A model generated the notes under the pieces. It had not been told where the DNA came from. It searched no databases and saw only the letters and a list, made by a program, of their open reading frames with translations. From an uncultured Bacteroidales bacterium (GTDB lineage Bacteria > Bacteroidota > Bacteroidia > Bacteroidales > Paludibacteraceae), in NCBI GenBank assembly GCA_944321895.1, contig CALUNA010000013.1:29032-93031 (forward strand): a stretch of DNA of 64,000 nt, given 5' to 3'. A program made the position numbers and the translations under genes. Below are positions 51,552-60,806 of the stretch, in pieces (within the stretch, counting starts at the first letter, position 1; each line of letters starts with the position of its first letter).

Positions 51552-51565
51552 AAAGGGAACTTATC

Positions 51566-52324
51566 ATGAACAACGAAATAGCAAAACCCGAGAATCTGGT
51601 TTATACGAAAACTCCCGTCCTGAATGATGTGCCCATGCACTATTGCCCGGGATGCAGCCACGGAGTGGTTCACAAGCTGATTGCGGAAGTGATAGACGAA
51701 ATGGGTATTCAGGAAACGGCCATAGGCATAGCTCCTGTAGGCTGTGCCGTTTTTGCCTACAAATATATTGAAATCGACTGGCAGCAGGCGGCCCACGGAC
51801 GTGCTCCTGCGCTGGCTACGGCCATCAAGCGTCTGATGCCCGACAAAACGGTGTTCACTTATCAGGGCGACGGCGATCTGGCGGCCATTGGCACTGCAGA
51901 AACCATCCATGCCTGCAACCGCGGCGAAAACATCGCCATTATTTTCATAAACAACGGCATTTACGGCATGACAGGCGGCCAAATGGCTCCTACCACGCTG
52001 GAAGGCATGAAGACATCGACCTGTCCCTACGGGCGCAATCCGGAAATCAACGGTTATCCGCTGAACATAACCAAGCTGGTTACGGAGTTGGAGGGAACAC
52101 GTTATGTTACGCGTCAGGCGGTGCATACCGTTGCGGCTGTCCGCAAGGCCAAGAAAGCCATCCGCAAGGCCTTTGAGTATTCCATGGAAGGCAAGGGAAC
52201 GTCGTTTGTGGAAATTGTTTCCACCTGCAACTCCGGCTGGAAACTGAGTCCCGTACAGTCCAACAAATGGATGGAAGAAAACATGTTTAAGGCCTATCCG
52301 TTAGGCGATTTTAAAGACAGATAA
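51566..52324 (+). CDS. korB: 2-oxoacid:ferredoxin oxidoreductase, beta (TPP-binding) subunit
   Basis: This 252-residue subunit binds thiamine pyrophosphate: YCPGCSHGVVHKLIAEV at the start, then GRAPALATAIKR, and the TPP/Mg motif FTYQGDGDLAAIGTAETIH with IIFINNGIYGMTGGQMAPTT. The C-terminal EIVSTCNSGWKLSP is typical. Its short length, without a third cluster domain, fits the four-subunit enzymes. It lies 14 bases after the alpha subunit. Confidence 0.92.
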   Translation: MNNEIAKPENLVYTKTPVLNDVPMHYCPGCSHGVVHKLIAEVIDEMGIQETAIGIAPVGCAVFAYKYIEIDWQQAAHGRAPALATAIKRLMPDKTVFTYQGDGDLAAIGTAETIHACNRGENIAIIFINNGIYGMTGGQMAPTTLEGMKTSTCPYGRNPEINGYPLNITKLVTELEGTRYVTRQAVHTVAAVRKAKKAIRKAFEYSMEGKGTSFVEIVSTCNSGWKLSPVQSNKWMEENMFKAYPLGDFKDR

Positions 52325-52328
52325 GCAT

Positions 52329-52871
52329 ATGAAAGAAGAAATCATTATAGCCGGTTTCGGCGGACAAGGTGTTTTGTCAATGGGTAAGATTCTGGCCTAT
52401 TCCGGGCTTTTGCAAGGGCAGGAAGTGAGCTGGATGCCCAGTTACGGTCCTGAGCAGCGTGGCGGTACGGCCAACGTAACCGTGATTCTGAGCGATGACA
52501 GTATCAGCTCGCCGATATTGAACGAATATGATACGGCCATTATTCTGAACCAGCCTTCGCTTGACAAGTTTGAGAGCCGTGTCAAAAAAGGCGGCACGTT
52601 GATTCTTGACCCGCACGGCATTTCGCGCATGCCGGAACGCAAGGACATAAACATTTACGTCATAGAGGCGACTGATGAGGCCAACCGCACCAACAACCTC
52701 AAAACGCTGAACATGATTATTCTGGGCGGATTGCTGAAAGTGCGGCCGATTGTCAAGATTGAAAATGTCATGCTCGGCCTGAAAAAGACCCTGCCGGAGC
52801 GGCATCATCATTTGCTGCCGCTTAACGAACAGGCAATCACCATCGGCATGAACCTGATAAGGAAACTGTAA
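52329..52871 (+). CDS. korC: 2-oxoacid:ferredoxin oxidoreductase, gamma subunit
   Basis: This 180-residue gamma subunit has the opening IIIAGFGGQGVLSMGKILAY, the PSYGPEQRGGTANVTVILSD block and a late NMIILGGLL segment, all diagnostic. It completes the D-A-B-C set. It starts 4 bases after the beta subunit and is followed by a strong hairpin terminator. Confidence 0.93.
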   Translation: MKEEIIIAGFGGQGVLSMGKILAYSGLLQGQEVSWMPSYGPEQRGGTANVTVILSDDSISSPILNEYDTAIILNQPSLDKFESRVKKGGTLILDPHGISRMPERKDINIYVIEATDEANRTNNLKTLNMIILGGLLKVRPIVKIENVMLGLKKTLPERHHHLLPLNEQAITIGMNLIRKL

Positions 52872-52894
52872 GGAGAATCCTGTTGCATAAAATG

Positions 52895-52923
52895 AAAAAG
52901 CTGTCGGAAAGACAGCTTTTTTT
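52895..52923 (+). terminator. intrinsic terminator after korC, probably bidirectional
   Basis: AGCTGTC (52899-52905) pairs with GACAGCT (52911-52917) around a GGAAA loop. The stem is extended by A/T pairs and followed by seven T. The matching A run on the other side would serve smpB on the minus strand. Confidence 0.88.
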
Positions 52924-52958
52924 GTATCGCGGAGTTTGGACGACTTGCGTTGGAGAAT

Positions 52959-53417
52959 TCAATACCGTTTCATGACACGGTCGATGGCGCGTTTGTCATC
53001 TTTTTCCTTGAGCGATTCCCTTTTGTCGTAGTTTTTCTTGCCTCGTGCCAGTCCTATTTCCAGTTTTGCGAGTCCTTTTTCGTTGACAAACAGTCGGGTA
53101 GGTACAATTGTGTATCCGGTTTCCCGGGTGGCCCGCTGCAGTTTGTTCAGTTCGCGTCTGGTCAGCAGCAGTTTGCGGTCGCGTTTCACTTCGTGGTTGT
53201 TGTATGTGCCGAAGAAGTAAGTGGCTATGTGCATGTTTTTTACCCACAATTCGTTGTTAATGAACGTGCAGTAGGTGTCGGCAAGGCTGGCCTTGTTGTC
53301 GCGGATGGATTTTATTTCCGTTCCGAACAGTTGCAGTCCTGCGGTGTAGCGGTCAATGATCTCATAGTCGAACGTGGCTCGCTTGTTTTTTATGTTTACG
53401 TTGGATTGTTTGAACAT
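52959..53417 (-). CDS. smpB: SsrA-binding protein SmpB
   Basis: This 152-residue partner of tmRNA in ribosome rescue shows [82 protein letters not shown] basic stretches and the C-terminal basic tail. It is the normal length. It lies 18 bases downstream of the YIP1 gene and is probably transcribed with it. The tmRNA gene itself is not in the window. Confidence 0.97.
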   Translation of the reverse strand: MFKQSNVNIKNKRATFDYEIIDRYTAGLQLFGTEIKSIRDNKASLADTYCTFINNELWVKNMHIATYFFGTYNNHEVKRDRKLLLTRRELNKLQRATRETGYTIVPTRLFVNEKGLAKLEIGLARGKKNYDKRESLKEKDDKRAIDRVMKRY

Positions 53418-53435
53418 GTAATGAACAGATTAAGA

Positions 53436-54011
53436 TTACACCGCTGCGTTTGGCAGCATGAACAACATCAGACGGCTCAGGAGCGGTGTTATGAATATGA
53501 TGACAAGTGTAAAAACCACTACGATATGGCTCCGTTCCTCTTCCTGGATTCCGAAGACGCTACGGCATGCTTCCCACACCAGATAGCCGGTGAATATGTC
53601 CAGAATTTGCAGGAAAAACAGGCTCGGGATAATTTCCGTTACAATATGCAACAGGAACACGATGGTGTAGCAATAGGAAACGACCTTGGTACACAATGCC
53701 CGTTCATAACGTTGCGGAAATTTACGGTTCAGGTAGGCGAAACAGGCTGCGCATGCAATGAAATAGCCGCCCGTCAGGGCAACCGCACTTACAATGGTGT
53801 TGATAAAAGCCGCCTGCCACATGTTTTCGTCCGCATATATCAGATGGCTCAGAAAGACAACGGCAACATTCACATAGATAAACGGGAACACATACGTGCG
53901 GCGCAACTTCTCTTCCGCAGGATGCTCGGAAGCGATTTTGTCCCATGTTTCCGGTGTGGCTATCACCAGTTGCCAGGCACGGTTCACTATGTGCATGATT
54001 TGTTTTCGCAT
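53436..54011 (-). CDS. YIP1-family membrane protein
   Basis: This 191-residue protein begins with a short cytoplasmic helix (RAWQLVIATPETWDKIA), the usual opening of bacterial YIP1/DUF1282 proteins. About five hydrophobic segments follow (for example TYVFPFIYVNVAVVFLSHLI-like and IVSAVALTGGYFIACAACFA). It is an inner-membrane protein of unknown role. The WDKIASEHP linker is conserved in the Bacteroidota members. Confidence 0.82.
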   Translation of the reverse strand: MRKQIMHIVNRAWQLVIATPETWDKIASEHPAEEKLRRTYVFPFIYVNVAVVFLSHLIYADENMWQAAFINTIVSAVALTGGYFIACAACFAYLNRKFPQRYERALCTKVVSYCYTIVFLLHIVTEIIPSLFFLQILDIFTGYLVWEACRSVFGIQEEERSHIVVVFTLVIIFITPLLSRLMLFMLPNAAV

Positions 54012-54015
54012 AAAT

Positions 54016-54037
54016 CCGGCTGCAAATGTACAAAAAA
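54016..54037 (-). promoter_or_regulatory. promoter core of the YIP1-smpB unit, inverted copy of 54158-54179
   Basis: On the minus strand this reads TTTTTGTACATTTGCAGCCG (with two more T upstream), containing the TACATTTG box at 54030-54023. The same 22-base text occurs on the plus strand at about 54158-54179, upstream of the DUF5606 gene. A clear TTG is not seen upstream on either side. Confidence 0.6.
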
Positions 54038-54157
54038 ATACCTATTCGCCTGACAGTACATCCGTTTATTGCTTTTTGCCGCCCCAATCGGAAGCCGGTA
54101 ATTTCCCGAATGTGGCTTTACATGTTTTTCAGCAGCAAACAGCATTTGTACTCATCT

Positions 54158-54179
54158 TTTTTTGTACATTTGCAGCCGA
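54158..54179 (+). promoter_or_regulatory. promoter core of the DUF5606 unit, inverted copy of 54016-54037
   Basis: The plus-strand text is identical over 22 bases to the divergent promoter core, with TACATTTG at 54165-54172. The arms are about 120 bases apart. Confidence 0.6.
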
Positions 54180-54201
54180 AAACAAATAATCTATTGGTTT
54201 T

Positions 54202-54633
54202 ATGTTGAAAGAAATTTTGTCCATAACCGGAAAACCCGGCCTTTTCAAACTGGTTTCACGCGGAAACAACATGCTGATTGTGGAATCATTGCTCGATGGG
54301 AAACGCATGCCGACGTATACACGTGACAAGATTGTGTCCCTGGGAGACATATCCATGTTTACGACCGATGAGGATGTTCCCCTGTGGCAGGTGCTGGAAA
54401 ACCTGAAAAAAGCAAGCGGCGAAAAGGCCTGTACTGCCGATGTGAAAAACATGACAAAGGAACAGATATTCAAGTTTTTTGGCGAGATTCTGCCGAATTT
54501 TGACCGTGACCGCGTATATCCGACCGATATCCGCAAACTGGTTTCATGGTATAACCTGCTGGTTGAGGCGGGCATAACCGATTTCCGGGAAGAGGAAGAA
54601 AAAAACGCGGCGGAAGGAACAACCGCTGAATAA
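54202..54633 (+). CDS. DUF5606 family protein
   Basis: This 143-residue soluble protein opens with MLKEILSITGKPGLFKLVSR, then has VESLLDGKRMPTYTRDKIVS and ISMFTTDEDVPLWQVLENL. A second domain contains FKFFGEILPNFDRDRVYPTD and a Glu-rich C terminus. It is a conserved Bacteroidota family of unknown function, often next to a Nif3-like gene, as here. It may bind nucleic acid or protein through its first SH3-like barrel; that is a guess. Confidence 0.85.
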   Translation: MLKEILSITGKPGLFKLVSRGNNMLIVESLLDGKRMPTYTRDKIVSLGDISMFTTDEDVPLWQVLENLKKASGEKACTADVKNMTKEQIFKFFGEILPNFDRDRVYPTDIRKLVSWYNLLVEAGITDFREEEEKNAAEGTTAE

Positions 54634-54645
54634 ATTCTGGATTCC

Positions 54646-55431
54646 GTGAAACTTGCCGAAATCATATCGCTCCTGGAGCAGTCCGCACCGCTGGACTATC
54701 AGGAAAGTTGGGACAATGCCGGATTGCAGGTGGGTCAACCAGACAGTGAGGTGTCAGACATACTGCTTTGCATAGATGTTACGGAGCAGGTTCTTGATGA
54801 GGCCTTGGAAAGCGGCTGTCAGCTGGTTGTTTCACATCATCCGCTTATTTTCCACGGGCTGAAAACCCTGCGCGGCGGTTCGTCGGTGGAACGTTGCGTC
54901 ATGAAGGCCATAAAACATGACATTGCCGTCTACAGCGCGCACACCAACATGGACAACTGGCTGCAAGGGGGTGTCAATGCGCGTATTGCGCGGAAAATAG
55001 GGCTGGAGCACTGCGAGCCTCTGGTGCCGGCTCCGGGCCATATGCAGGCCGGTTCCGGCATGATAGGCGAGTTGCCGCATCCGGAGGACGAAACGTCGTT
55101 TCTGCTACGTGTCAAGGACACATTCCGCGTGCCGTGCCTGAAAATGACACGCCTGCTCGGCAAGCCTGTACGCAAGGTGGCCCTGTGTGGCGGGGCAGGC
55201 AGTTTTTTGTTGCCGCAGGCCATTGACAAGGGAGCCGACGTGTTTGTGTCGGCCGACTTCAAGTACCACGAGTTCTTCCAGGCGGAGAGCCGCATAGTCA
55301 TAGCAGATATAGGACATTACGAAAGCGAACAATACACAAAAGAGATATTTTTTGAACTTATATCAAAAAAAATTCCTACTTTTGCAATCCATTTCTCGAA
55401 AGCGGACGGAAGTCCTGTCAATTATTTGTGA
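54646..55431 (+). CDS. Nif3-like dinuclear metal-centre hexameric protein
   Basis: This 261-residue protein of the Nif3/YbgI (GTP cyclohydrolase 1 type 2-like) family has YQESWDNAGLQVGQP at the start. Metal ligands lie in VVSHHPLIFHGLK, SAHTNMDN and the C-terminal IADIGHYESEQYTKE. It forms toroidal hexamers with a two-metal site; the reaction is not firmly known. The start is a GTG at 54646, required to keep the conserved MKLAEII opening. It lacks the PII-like insertion seen in longer homologues. Confidence 0.92.
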   Translation: MKLAEIISLLEQSAPLDYQESWDNAGLQVGQPDSEVSDILLCIDVTEQVLDEALESGCQLVVSHHPLIFHGLKTLRGGSSVERCVMKAIKHDIAVYSAHTNMDNWLQGGVNARIARKIGLEHCEPLVPAPGHMQAGSGMIGELPHPEDETSFLLRVKDTFRVPCLKMTRLLGKPVRKVALCGGAGSFLLPQAIDKGADVFVSADFKYHEFFQAESRIVIADIGHYESEQYTKEIFFELISKKIPTFAIHFSKADGSPVNYL

Positions 55432-55463
55432 TTCAAAAAGAAAATACATAAAAGCATAATAAA

Positions 55464-56240
55464 ATGACAAACGAAACTAAAGCTGAAAAAGAAGTAACCA
55501 TAGAGGACAAGCTGAAAGCCCTGTATCATTTGCAACAAGTCGTTTCAGACATAGACAAAATCCGTGTTCTTCGCGGAGAGCTTCCTTTGGAGGTACGTGA
55601 CCTGGAAGATGAGCTTTTCGGATTGCAGACCAGGCTGGACAACTACGCTGCCGACATTACCGAGCAGGAAGCCAATATCAGCGCCATGCGTGTAAAGATA
55701 GAGGAGGCAAAAATAAAAATCGGCAAATACAAGGAACAGCAGGAAAACGTCCGCAACAGCCGCGAATACGACAACCTTTCCAAGGAAATTGAATATCAGA
55801 CGCTCGACATAGAACTATGCGAGAAAAGGATTCGCGAATATACAGCCGCCCTTGAACAGAAACAGGCCGACAAGGCACAGACCATCACTACGATGGAAGA
55901 AAGACGTCTGGACCTGAACCAGAAAAAGTCCGAGTTGGATGAAATTGTTGCCGAGACCAAACAGGAAGAAGAAAACCTGCGCGAAAAGGCAAAACAGATA
56001 GAAGGTACGGTGGGTGATGAACGGCTCCTGAACGCTTTCAAGCGCATACGCAAGAACGCACGTAACGGACTGGCTGTCGTTACCGTGGAACGTGGTGCAT
56101 GCGGTGGCTGCTTCAACAAAATACCGGCCCAGCGTCAGCTGGATATCCGTTCGCGCAAGAAAGTCATTGTGTGTGAATATTGCGGACGCATTCTGGTTGA
56201 TCCGGAACTTGGTGGAGATGACAAGCAGGAAGAAGCATAA
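55464..56240 (+). CDS. coiled-coil protein with C-terminal C4 zinc ribbon
   Basis: This 258-residue protein has a long heptad-rich coiled coil from about residue 10 to 195 (for example LEDELFGLQTRLDNYAADI and YDNLSKEIEYQTLDIELCEK). A zinc ribbon with ACGGCFNKIPAQ and VCEYCGRILVD (two CxxC pairs) follows. It belongs to the C4-type zinc-ribbon (CT398-like) family, suspected of binding flagellar or secretion partners in other bacteria, with no proven role here. It follows the Nif3-like gene by 32 bases and ends at a hairpin terminator. Confidence 0.9.
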   Translation: MTNETKAEKEVTIEDKLKALYHLQQVVSDIDKIRVLRGELPLEVRDLEDELFGLQTRLDNYAADITEQEANISAMRVKIEEAKIKIGKYKEQQENVRNSREYDNLSKEIEYQTLDIELCEKRIREYTAALEQKQADKAQTITTMEERRLDLNQKKSELDEIVAETKQEEENLREKAKQIEGTVGDERLLNAFKRIRKNARNGLAVVTVERGACGGCFNKIPAQRQLDIRSRKKVIVCEYCGRILVDPELGGDDKQEEA

Positions 56241-56261
56241 AACAAAAAGACTGATATATTG

Positions 56262-56301
56262 AAAAAAAACGAAGTTTCCGCACGCGGACTTCGTTTTTTT
56301 T
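56262..56301 (+). terminator. intrinsic terminator after the zinc-ribbon gene
   Basis: AACGAAGT (56268-56275) pairs with ACTTCGTT (56288-56295); CCG/CGG pairs extend the stem inside, and eight T follow. It separates the DUF5606-Nif3-zinc-ribbon operon from the next gene. Confidence 0.85.
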
Positions 56302-56313
56302 ATGGAAATAACC

Positions 56314-56321
56314 TATCTTTG
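56314..56321 (+). promoter_or_regulatory. -7 element upstream of the outer-membrane protein gene
   Basis: TATCTTTG just after the terminator, with the ATG 19 bases downstream at 56340. The -33 position falls in the T run, with no clean TTG. Confidence 0.5.
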
Positions 56322-56339
56322 TGCGTACAACAACCGATA

Positions 56340-57287
56340 ATGGCAAAGGCAGGTATTACAATAGGCATATGGCTGCTCTGCCTGTCGTTTGCGGCAGCGC
56401 AGAATGCCGAAAGCGGGTCCGCGTTCCTGCTTCAGGAGAAAAACCGGCTTTCCCGGCAGGACATGAATACGTTCGGGCCGACATATCCTGCACTTCCGCT
56501 TTATCGTTTGCCGGACAGCCTGTTTCTTGTCCCCCTTGCCATGCAGATGCCGCGCGAGCTGCGTATGGAAATGCCTCCGTACACCGATTATTCTTCATTC
56601 TCCTTCAATCACGACTATGACCGCTCCGGCATGTTGCGCGCCTTTGACAACAGTGCGCTGTTTGCGTCCGGGTCACGTACGACTTATATCGGTTTGGGTG
56701 TAGCGGCCTCTTCCAGCCTGTCGTATGTCTATCGACCGGTGGAGAACCTGCAAATCAGTGTCAGCGCCGTGGCGAGCAAATATGCTTTCGGCACTTCGTT
56801 CAGCAACCAGTTCGGTTTTTCAGGAAACCTGCGCTACGATTTTAACGAACATGTGGCTTTCAACATGTTCGGCACGTATTATCTGCAACAGCCGTTTTAT
56901 TCCGTGGCGGCTTATCCGTATATGGGCTATTCAAGTTTCGGGGCGTTCATGTCGTTTGAGAACGATTATGTCGGTGCCAACCTGGGGGCGCAACGCTACT
57001 ACAACCCGATGTTGCGCCGTTGGGAGACCGTGCCGATTGTCATGCCCTATGTCAAGATTGGCGATGTGCCGTTGGGCGTTGATGTGGGCGGCCTGCTGAA
57101 ATCCCTGCTGATAGATGCCATCCAGCACAAACGCGGACAAGGCGGTTATTTCAACAACGACATTATGGAAGGCCCGTTGTCACCACTGCCGCCTTCCGGC
57201 CTGTCCGTGCCCGCCGGTGGCGGAAATCATCTGAACATATCCATCTCGCCTTCACAAAATCATTTGCCGTTTCCCGTGCGGAAATAG
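56340..57287 (+). CDS. predicted outer-membrane beta-barrel protein, unknown function
   Basis: I do not recognise a named family. This 315-residue protein has signal peptide ITIGIWLLCLSFAAAQ. From about residue 105, alternating aromatic/small strands (TTYIGLGVAASSSLSYVYRP, NLQISVSAVASKYAF, VAFNMFGTYYLQQPF) suggest an eight- to ten-strand beta barrel in the outer membrane. The C terminus is Pro/Gly-rich and ends FPVRK, not in an aromatic residue. The internal start is chosen from the signal peptide and the promoter box 19 bases upstream. It is a single-gene unit. Confidence 0.65.
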   Translation: MAKAGITIGIWLLCLSFAAAQNAESGSAFLLQEKNRLSRQDMNTFGPTYPALPLYRLPDSLFLVPLAMQMPRELRMEMPPYTDYSSFSFNHDYDRSGMLRAFDNSALFASGSRTTYIGLGVAASSSLSYVYRPVENLQISVSAVASKYAFGTSFSNQFGFSGNLRYDFNEHVAFNMFGTYYLQQPFYSVAAYPYMGYSSFGAFMSFENDYVGANLGAQRYYNPMLRRWETVPIVMPYVKIGDVPLGVDVGGLLKSLLIDAIQHKRGQGGYFNNDIMEGPLSPLPPSGLSVPAGGGNHLNISISPSQNHLPFPVRK

Positions 57288-57436
57288 GTGAGGGGAGGGT
57301 TTCCAGAATTTTCTTCCGAATGAGGAAAAATGAAAAAAATCGTGGAATGATGGATTGTTGAAAACAATCATGAATCTAACTTATATATAAGGTAATTTGA
57401 ATTTTTGAAAAAGATTTTTGTAATAATTTTTTTTCT

Positions 57437-57444
57437 TATCTTTG
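57437..57444 (+). promoter_or_regulatory. -7 element of the PLD-helicase gene
   Basis: TATCTTTG at 57437-57444 within a very AT-rich 200-base leader; a TTG lies at 57418-57420, closer (16 bases) than usual. It is about 62 bases before the ATG at 57507. Confidence 0.5.
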
Positions 57445-57506
57445 TATGAGTCTTTGATGCTAATTGGTGCACTAAAGAAAGATGGTATCAAAAATAAAAA
57501 GTGGAC

Positions 57507-60500
57507 ATGAATGATATAGCCCAGAACAGTTTTATAACCAATCAGGAAAAACTTCTTTCTGAAATCATTAATGGGATATTACCCAAAACCCGGCAGATGG
57601 ATATATTGGTCGGATATTTCTATTTTTCAGGATATAGTCTGATTTCAGAGAAGTTAAAAGACAAAAAAGTCCGCATACTTGTTGGTTTGGATATAGAAAT
57701 TAATATCTCCAAATGTTTGGTGGAGATAGATACTTTTTCAAAAAGCAATATTTCCCGCGGGCAACAGCGTGAAGACTATTTTAGTAAATTTGTTCGGTTG
57801 TTTAATGAAACGGATTTTCTGGACAGTGAGGAAAAATTAAACTCTTTTCGTTTGTTCTATGAGAAAATAAAAAACGGTACGCTGGAAATCCGGCGGACAG
57901 AAGATCCGTGCCATGCAAAAATGTATCTTTTCTCTTATACGGACGAGGTCAATGAAGGAGGCGAATTGCCGGGAACGGTTATTACCGGTTCCAGCAATTT
58001 GTCTTATGCAGGATTGGCAGGCCGTCTGGAAATCAACGCACGATTTAACGACAAGCATTCGGTGCATGATGGGCAGAAAATATTTGACGAGTTATGGGCC
58101 GATTCGGTAGTCATTGCCGATAAGGAAAACCTGGAAGAGTTTGACAGTAAGGTTATCAAGAAGATATGGTATGAAAAACTTTATCAGCCATATTTGATGT
58201 ACATTCGTGTCTTGAAAGAGTATTTTACCATTCCTACAAAAGAAGATCTGCTTACCCCTTATGATATAACCGAAGGTAAATATGCCAACCTGAAATATCA
58301 GACAGATGCGGTGCAGATGGCGCTCAATGCCATAGAAAACCATAGTGGTGCTATTATTGCTGATGTGGTAGGACTTGGAAAAAGTATTATAGCTTCTACA
58401 GTAGCCCGTAATTTGCGACTTCGTACTATTGTGATATGTCCGCCTCATTTGTTGCGTCAGTGGGAAGGCTACCGGGATGAATTCCGATTTACGGCTTCTG
58501 TATTCAGTAGCGGGCAAATAGAAACAGCACTGAATTATTACAGGGAACAAGTCCATGCAGGGGAACAGTACCTGATTATCATAGACGAGGCTCACCGCTA
58601 TAGGAATGAATATACGAAAGATTATGCAGATTTACATAATCTTTGTTCTGACAACAAAGTGCTTTTGCTGACGGCCACGCCATTCAACAACCGTCCGGAT
58701 GATATTTATTCCATGTTGAAATTGTTCCAGATACCAACAAAATCTACCTTGAAAACGGTTGACAACCTTGGCGGGGCGTTTAAGGATTTAATCAAGGTGT
58801 ATAAACAATTGACGGAGGACCAACGCAACAAAAAACTCACCGAAGATGCTGTGAAAGAACAGGCAAAGCATATAGCACAGACTATCCGTTCCATTATAAG
58901 CCCGTTGGTAGTGCGCCGTTCCCGGCTTGACTTACAGGATATTCCCGAATATGCAAAAGACTTGGAACAGCAGAAAATTCAATTGGTAATGCCCGATGAC
59001 CCTGTAGAATTGGAATATGATTTAAGTTCGTTGAAAGAATTGTATTTGAGAACTCTGGATAAAATAGATGCTCCTGAAGACGGACAGGATGGTTCCCAAC
59101 GTTTTAAAGCTGCCCGTTATTCGCCGGTTACATACGTAAAGCCTGATATGGCAAAGCAACTGGCCAAGGAACTGGAAGACAAAACCGGTGTACAGTTCAA
59201 TCTGTTGGTTGGGCGACAACAGAACATAGCAGGATTCATGCGCAAACTCCTGGTGCGTCGGTTTGAAAGTTCCGTTGCTGCCTTTAAGACATCGTTGGAC
59301 TATATGATCGAATCTTCTGAACATATATTGCGCTGGATTGAACATGCGGGGAAAGTGCCGGTTTACAAAAAAGGCAATCTGCCTGATGTGGATACTTTCT
59401 ATTCCGAAACGGATGATGGTACGGAGGCAATACAGGAGCAGTTTGAAAAATATGAAAAACGCGGTTTCTTTGAAATTGACATGAAGTATATCAATGACAG
59501 TTTCGTGCGGGATGTCAATGATGACATAGCGTTGCTCAAGGCCATTCGTACAGAATGGTTCGGGGAAGAAACATCCATACGGAAAGATCCCAAACTGGAA
59601 TCGTTTAAACGTATCCTGAAAGAGCAGATGCAGAAGGAACCGAACCGCAAATTGATTGTTTTCACGGAGTTTGCCGATACAGCCAACTATTTGGGGTGCG
59701 AACTGGCAAACAGCGGATTTCCTGTCTTCAAATATACTTCAGCCGATGCGTCGGATACGAACAAGAACCTGATACGGGCAAATTTCGATGCCGGATATAA
59801 ACCTGAACTGCAACGCAACGATTTCCACATTCTGATTGCAACCGATGCTATTTCGGAAGGATATAACCTGCATCGTGCAGGCGCTATTATCAATTATGAC
59901 ATTCCTTATAATCCGACCCGTGTTATCCAGCGTATCGGGCGTATCAACCGTATAAACAGGAAAATGTTTGACCATTTGTATATTTACAACTATTTTCCGA
60001 CAGATGTAGGTGAAACAGAAACACGGACCAAGGAAATTTCAACCTTAAAAATGGCCATGATTCATGCTATTATGGGTGAAGACACCAAGGCACTGACCAA
60101 GGATGAGGAATTGCAAGCTTTTTTCAAGGCACGTTATCGTGCGGAATTAGCCAAGGATGAAGAGGCTTCCTGGGATAACCGTTACCGTAAATTGTTCAAT
60201 GAACTCAAAGGGACGGATGTGTATGACAAGGCAATGGAGATTCCGCATCGGGCACGCACGGGACGCAAAGCAGAAAAACCTTGTCGTGGAGTGCTTATGC
60301 TTGGGAAAAAAGGGAATGATTTCGTCTTTAAAATAGCCGCTGAGAACCAGCCTCCCATGGCACTTACGGCAGAACAGGCTATTGGGCTTTTTGAGGCGGC
60401 AAAAACAGAGATACCCTATGCCTTGTCGGAAAAATTCGATCCGATATACCAGCAACTGAAACATCGTTTGTTTACCAGTGAAACGGCTGATAAAAACGAC

Positions 60501-60767
60501 AAGGAGCGTCTTAATGCGTTTGCCAAATTGAAATTGATAGTTCAGGCCGGTGTTTTGGACAAGGATTATCTTTTAGACCTTTCGTCCGTATTGCGCAGTG
60601 ATGCACTTCCCGGATTTGAGATAAGGATGATAAACCAACTTACGGCGAAGGATTTCCATACACTTCCGCAAAAAATAACGCAAGACTATTTGAACCGTAT
60701 TCTTGCAGCAGGCAACAAGGTGGAGGAAGGAGAAGAAACGCTGATATTGACGGAAGAACTGCAATGA
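57507..60767 (+). CDS. PLD-nuclease/SF2-helicase fusion, restriction- or defence-type
   Basis: This 1086-residue protein has two parts. Residues about 20-200 form one phospholipase D-type nuclease unit: His136 and Lys138 in EDPCHAKMYLF, then GSSNLS at 161-166. From about 260 a SNF2/SF2 translocase follows: motif I IADVVGLGKSIIAST (Lys292), DEAH box at 360-363 (IIIDEAHRYRN), LLTATPFNN, and in the second lobe FTEFADTANYL, ATDAISEGYNLHRA and QRIGRINRI. A long helical tail closes it. PLD nucleases need two HKD units, so a dimer is expected. It sits 39 bases upstream of an Eco57I-type methyltransferase, so DNA translocation and cleavage within a restriction system is the likely job. ATG 57507 is preferred over GTG 57501. 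Confidence 0.85.
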   Translation: MNDIAQNSFITNQEKLLSEIINGILPKTRQMDILVGYFYFSGYSLISEKLKDKKVRILVGLDIEINISKCLVEIDTFSKSNISRGQQREDYFSKFVRLFNETDFLDSEEKLNSFRLFYEKIKNGTLEIRRTEDPCHAKMYLFSYTDEVNEGGELPGTVITGSSNLSYAGLAGRLEINARFNDKHSVHDGQKIFDELWADSVVIADKENLEEFDSKVIKKIWYEKLYQPYLMYIRVLKEYFTIPTKEDLLTPYDITEGKYANLKYQTDAVQMALNAIENHSGAIIADVVGLGKSIIASTVARNLRLRTIVICPPHLLRQWEGYRDEFRFTASVFSSGQIETALNYYREQVHAGEQYLIIIDEAHRYRNEYTKDYADLHNLCSDNKVLLLTATPFNNRPDDIYSMLKLFQIPTKSTLKTVDNLGGAFKDLIKVYKQLTEDQRNKKLTEDAVKEQAKHIAQTIRSIISPLVVRRSRLDLQDIPEYAKDLEQQKIQLVMPDDPVELEYDLSSLKELYLRTLDKIDAPEDGQDGSQRFKAARYSPVTYVKPDMAKQLAKELEDKTGVQFNLLVGRQQNIAGFMRKLLVRRFESSVAAFKTSLDYMIESSEHILRWIEHAGKVPVYKKGNLPDVDTFYSETDDGTEAIQEQFEKYEKRGFFEIDMKYINDSFVRDVNDDIALLKAIRTEWFGEETSIRKDPKLESFKRILKEQMQKEPNRKLIVFTEFADTANYLGCELANSGFPVFKYTSADASDTNKNLIRANFDAGYKPELQRNDFHILIATDAISEGYNLHRAGAIINYDIPYNPTRVIQRIGRINRINRKMFDHLYIYNYFPTDVGETETRTKEISTLKMAMIHAIMGEDTKALTKDEELQAFFKARYRAELAKDEEASWDNRYRKLFNELKGTDVYDKAMEIPHRARTGRKAEKPCRGVLMLGKKGNDFVFKIAAENQPPMALTAEQAIGLFEAAKTEIPYALSEKFDPIYQQLKHRLFTSETADKNDKERLNAFAKLKLIVQAGVLDKDYLLDLSSVLRSDALPGFEIRMINQLTAKDFHTLPQKITQDYLNRILAAGNKVEEGEETLILTEELQ

Positions 60768-60806
60768 CTTTAGGCAACAAATGGAAAACAATAATATCAA
60801 ATAACC

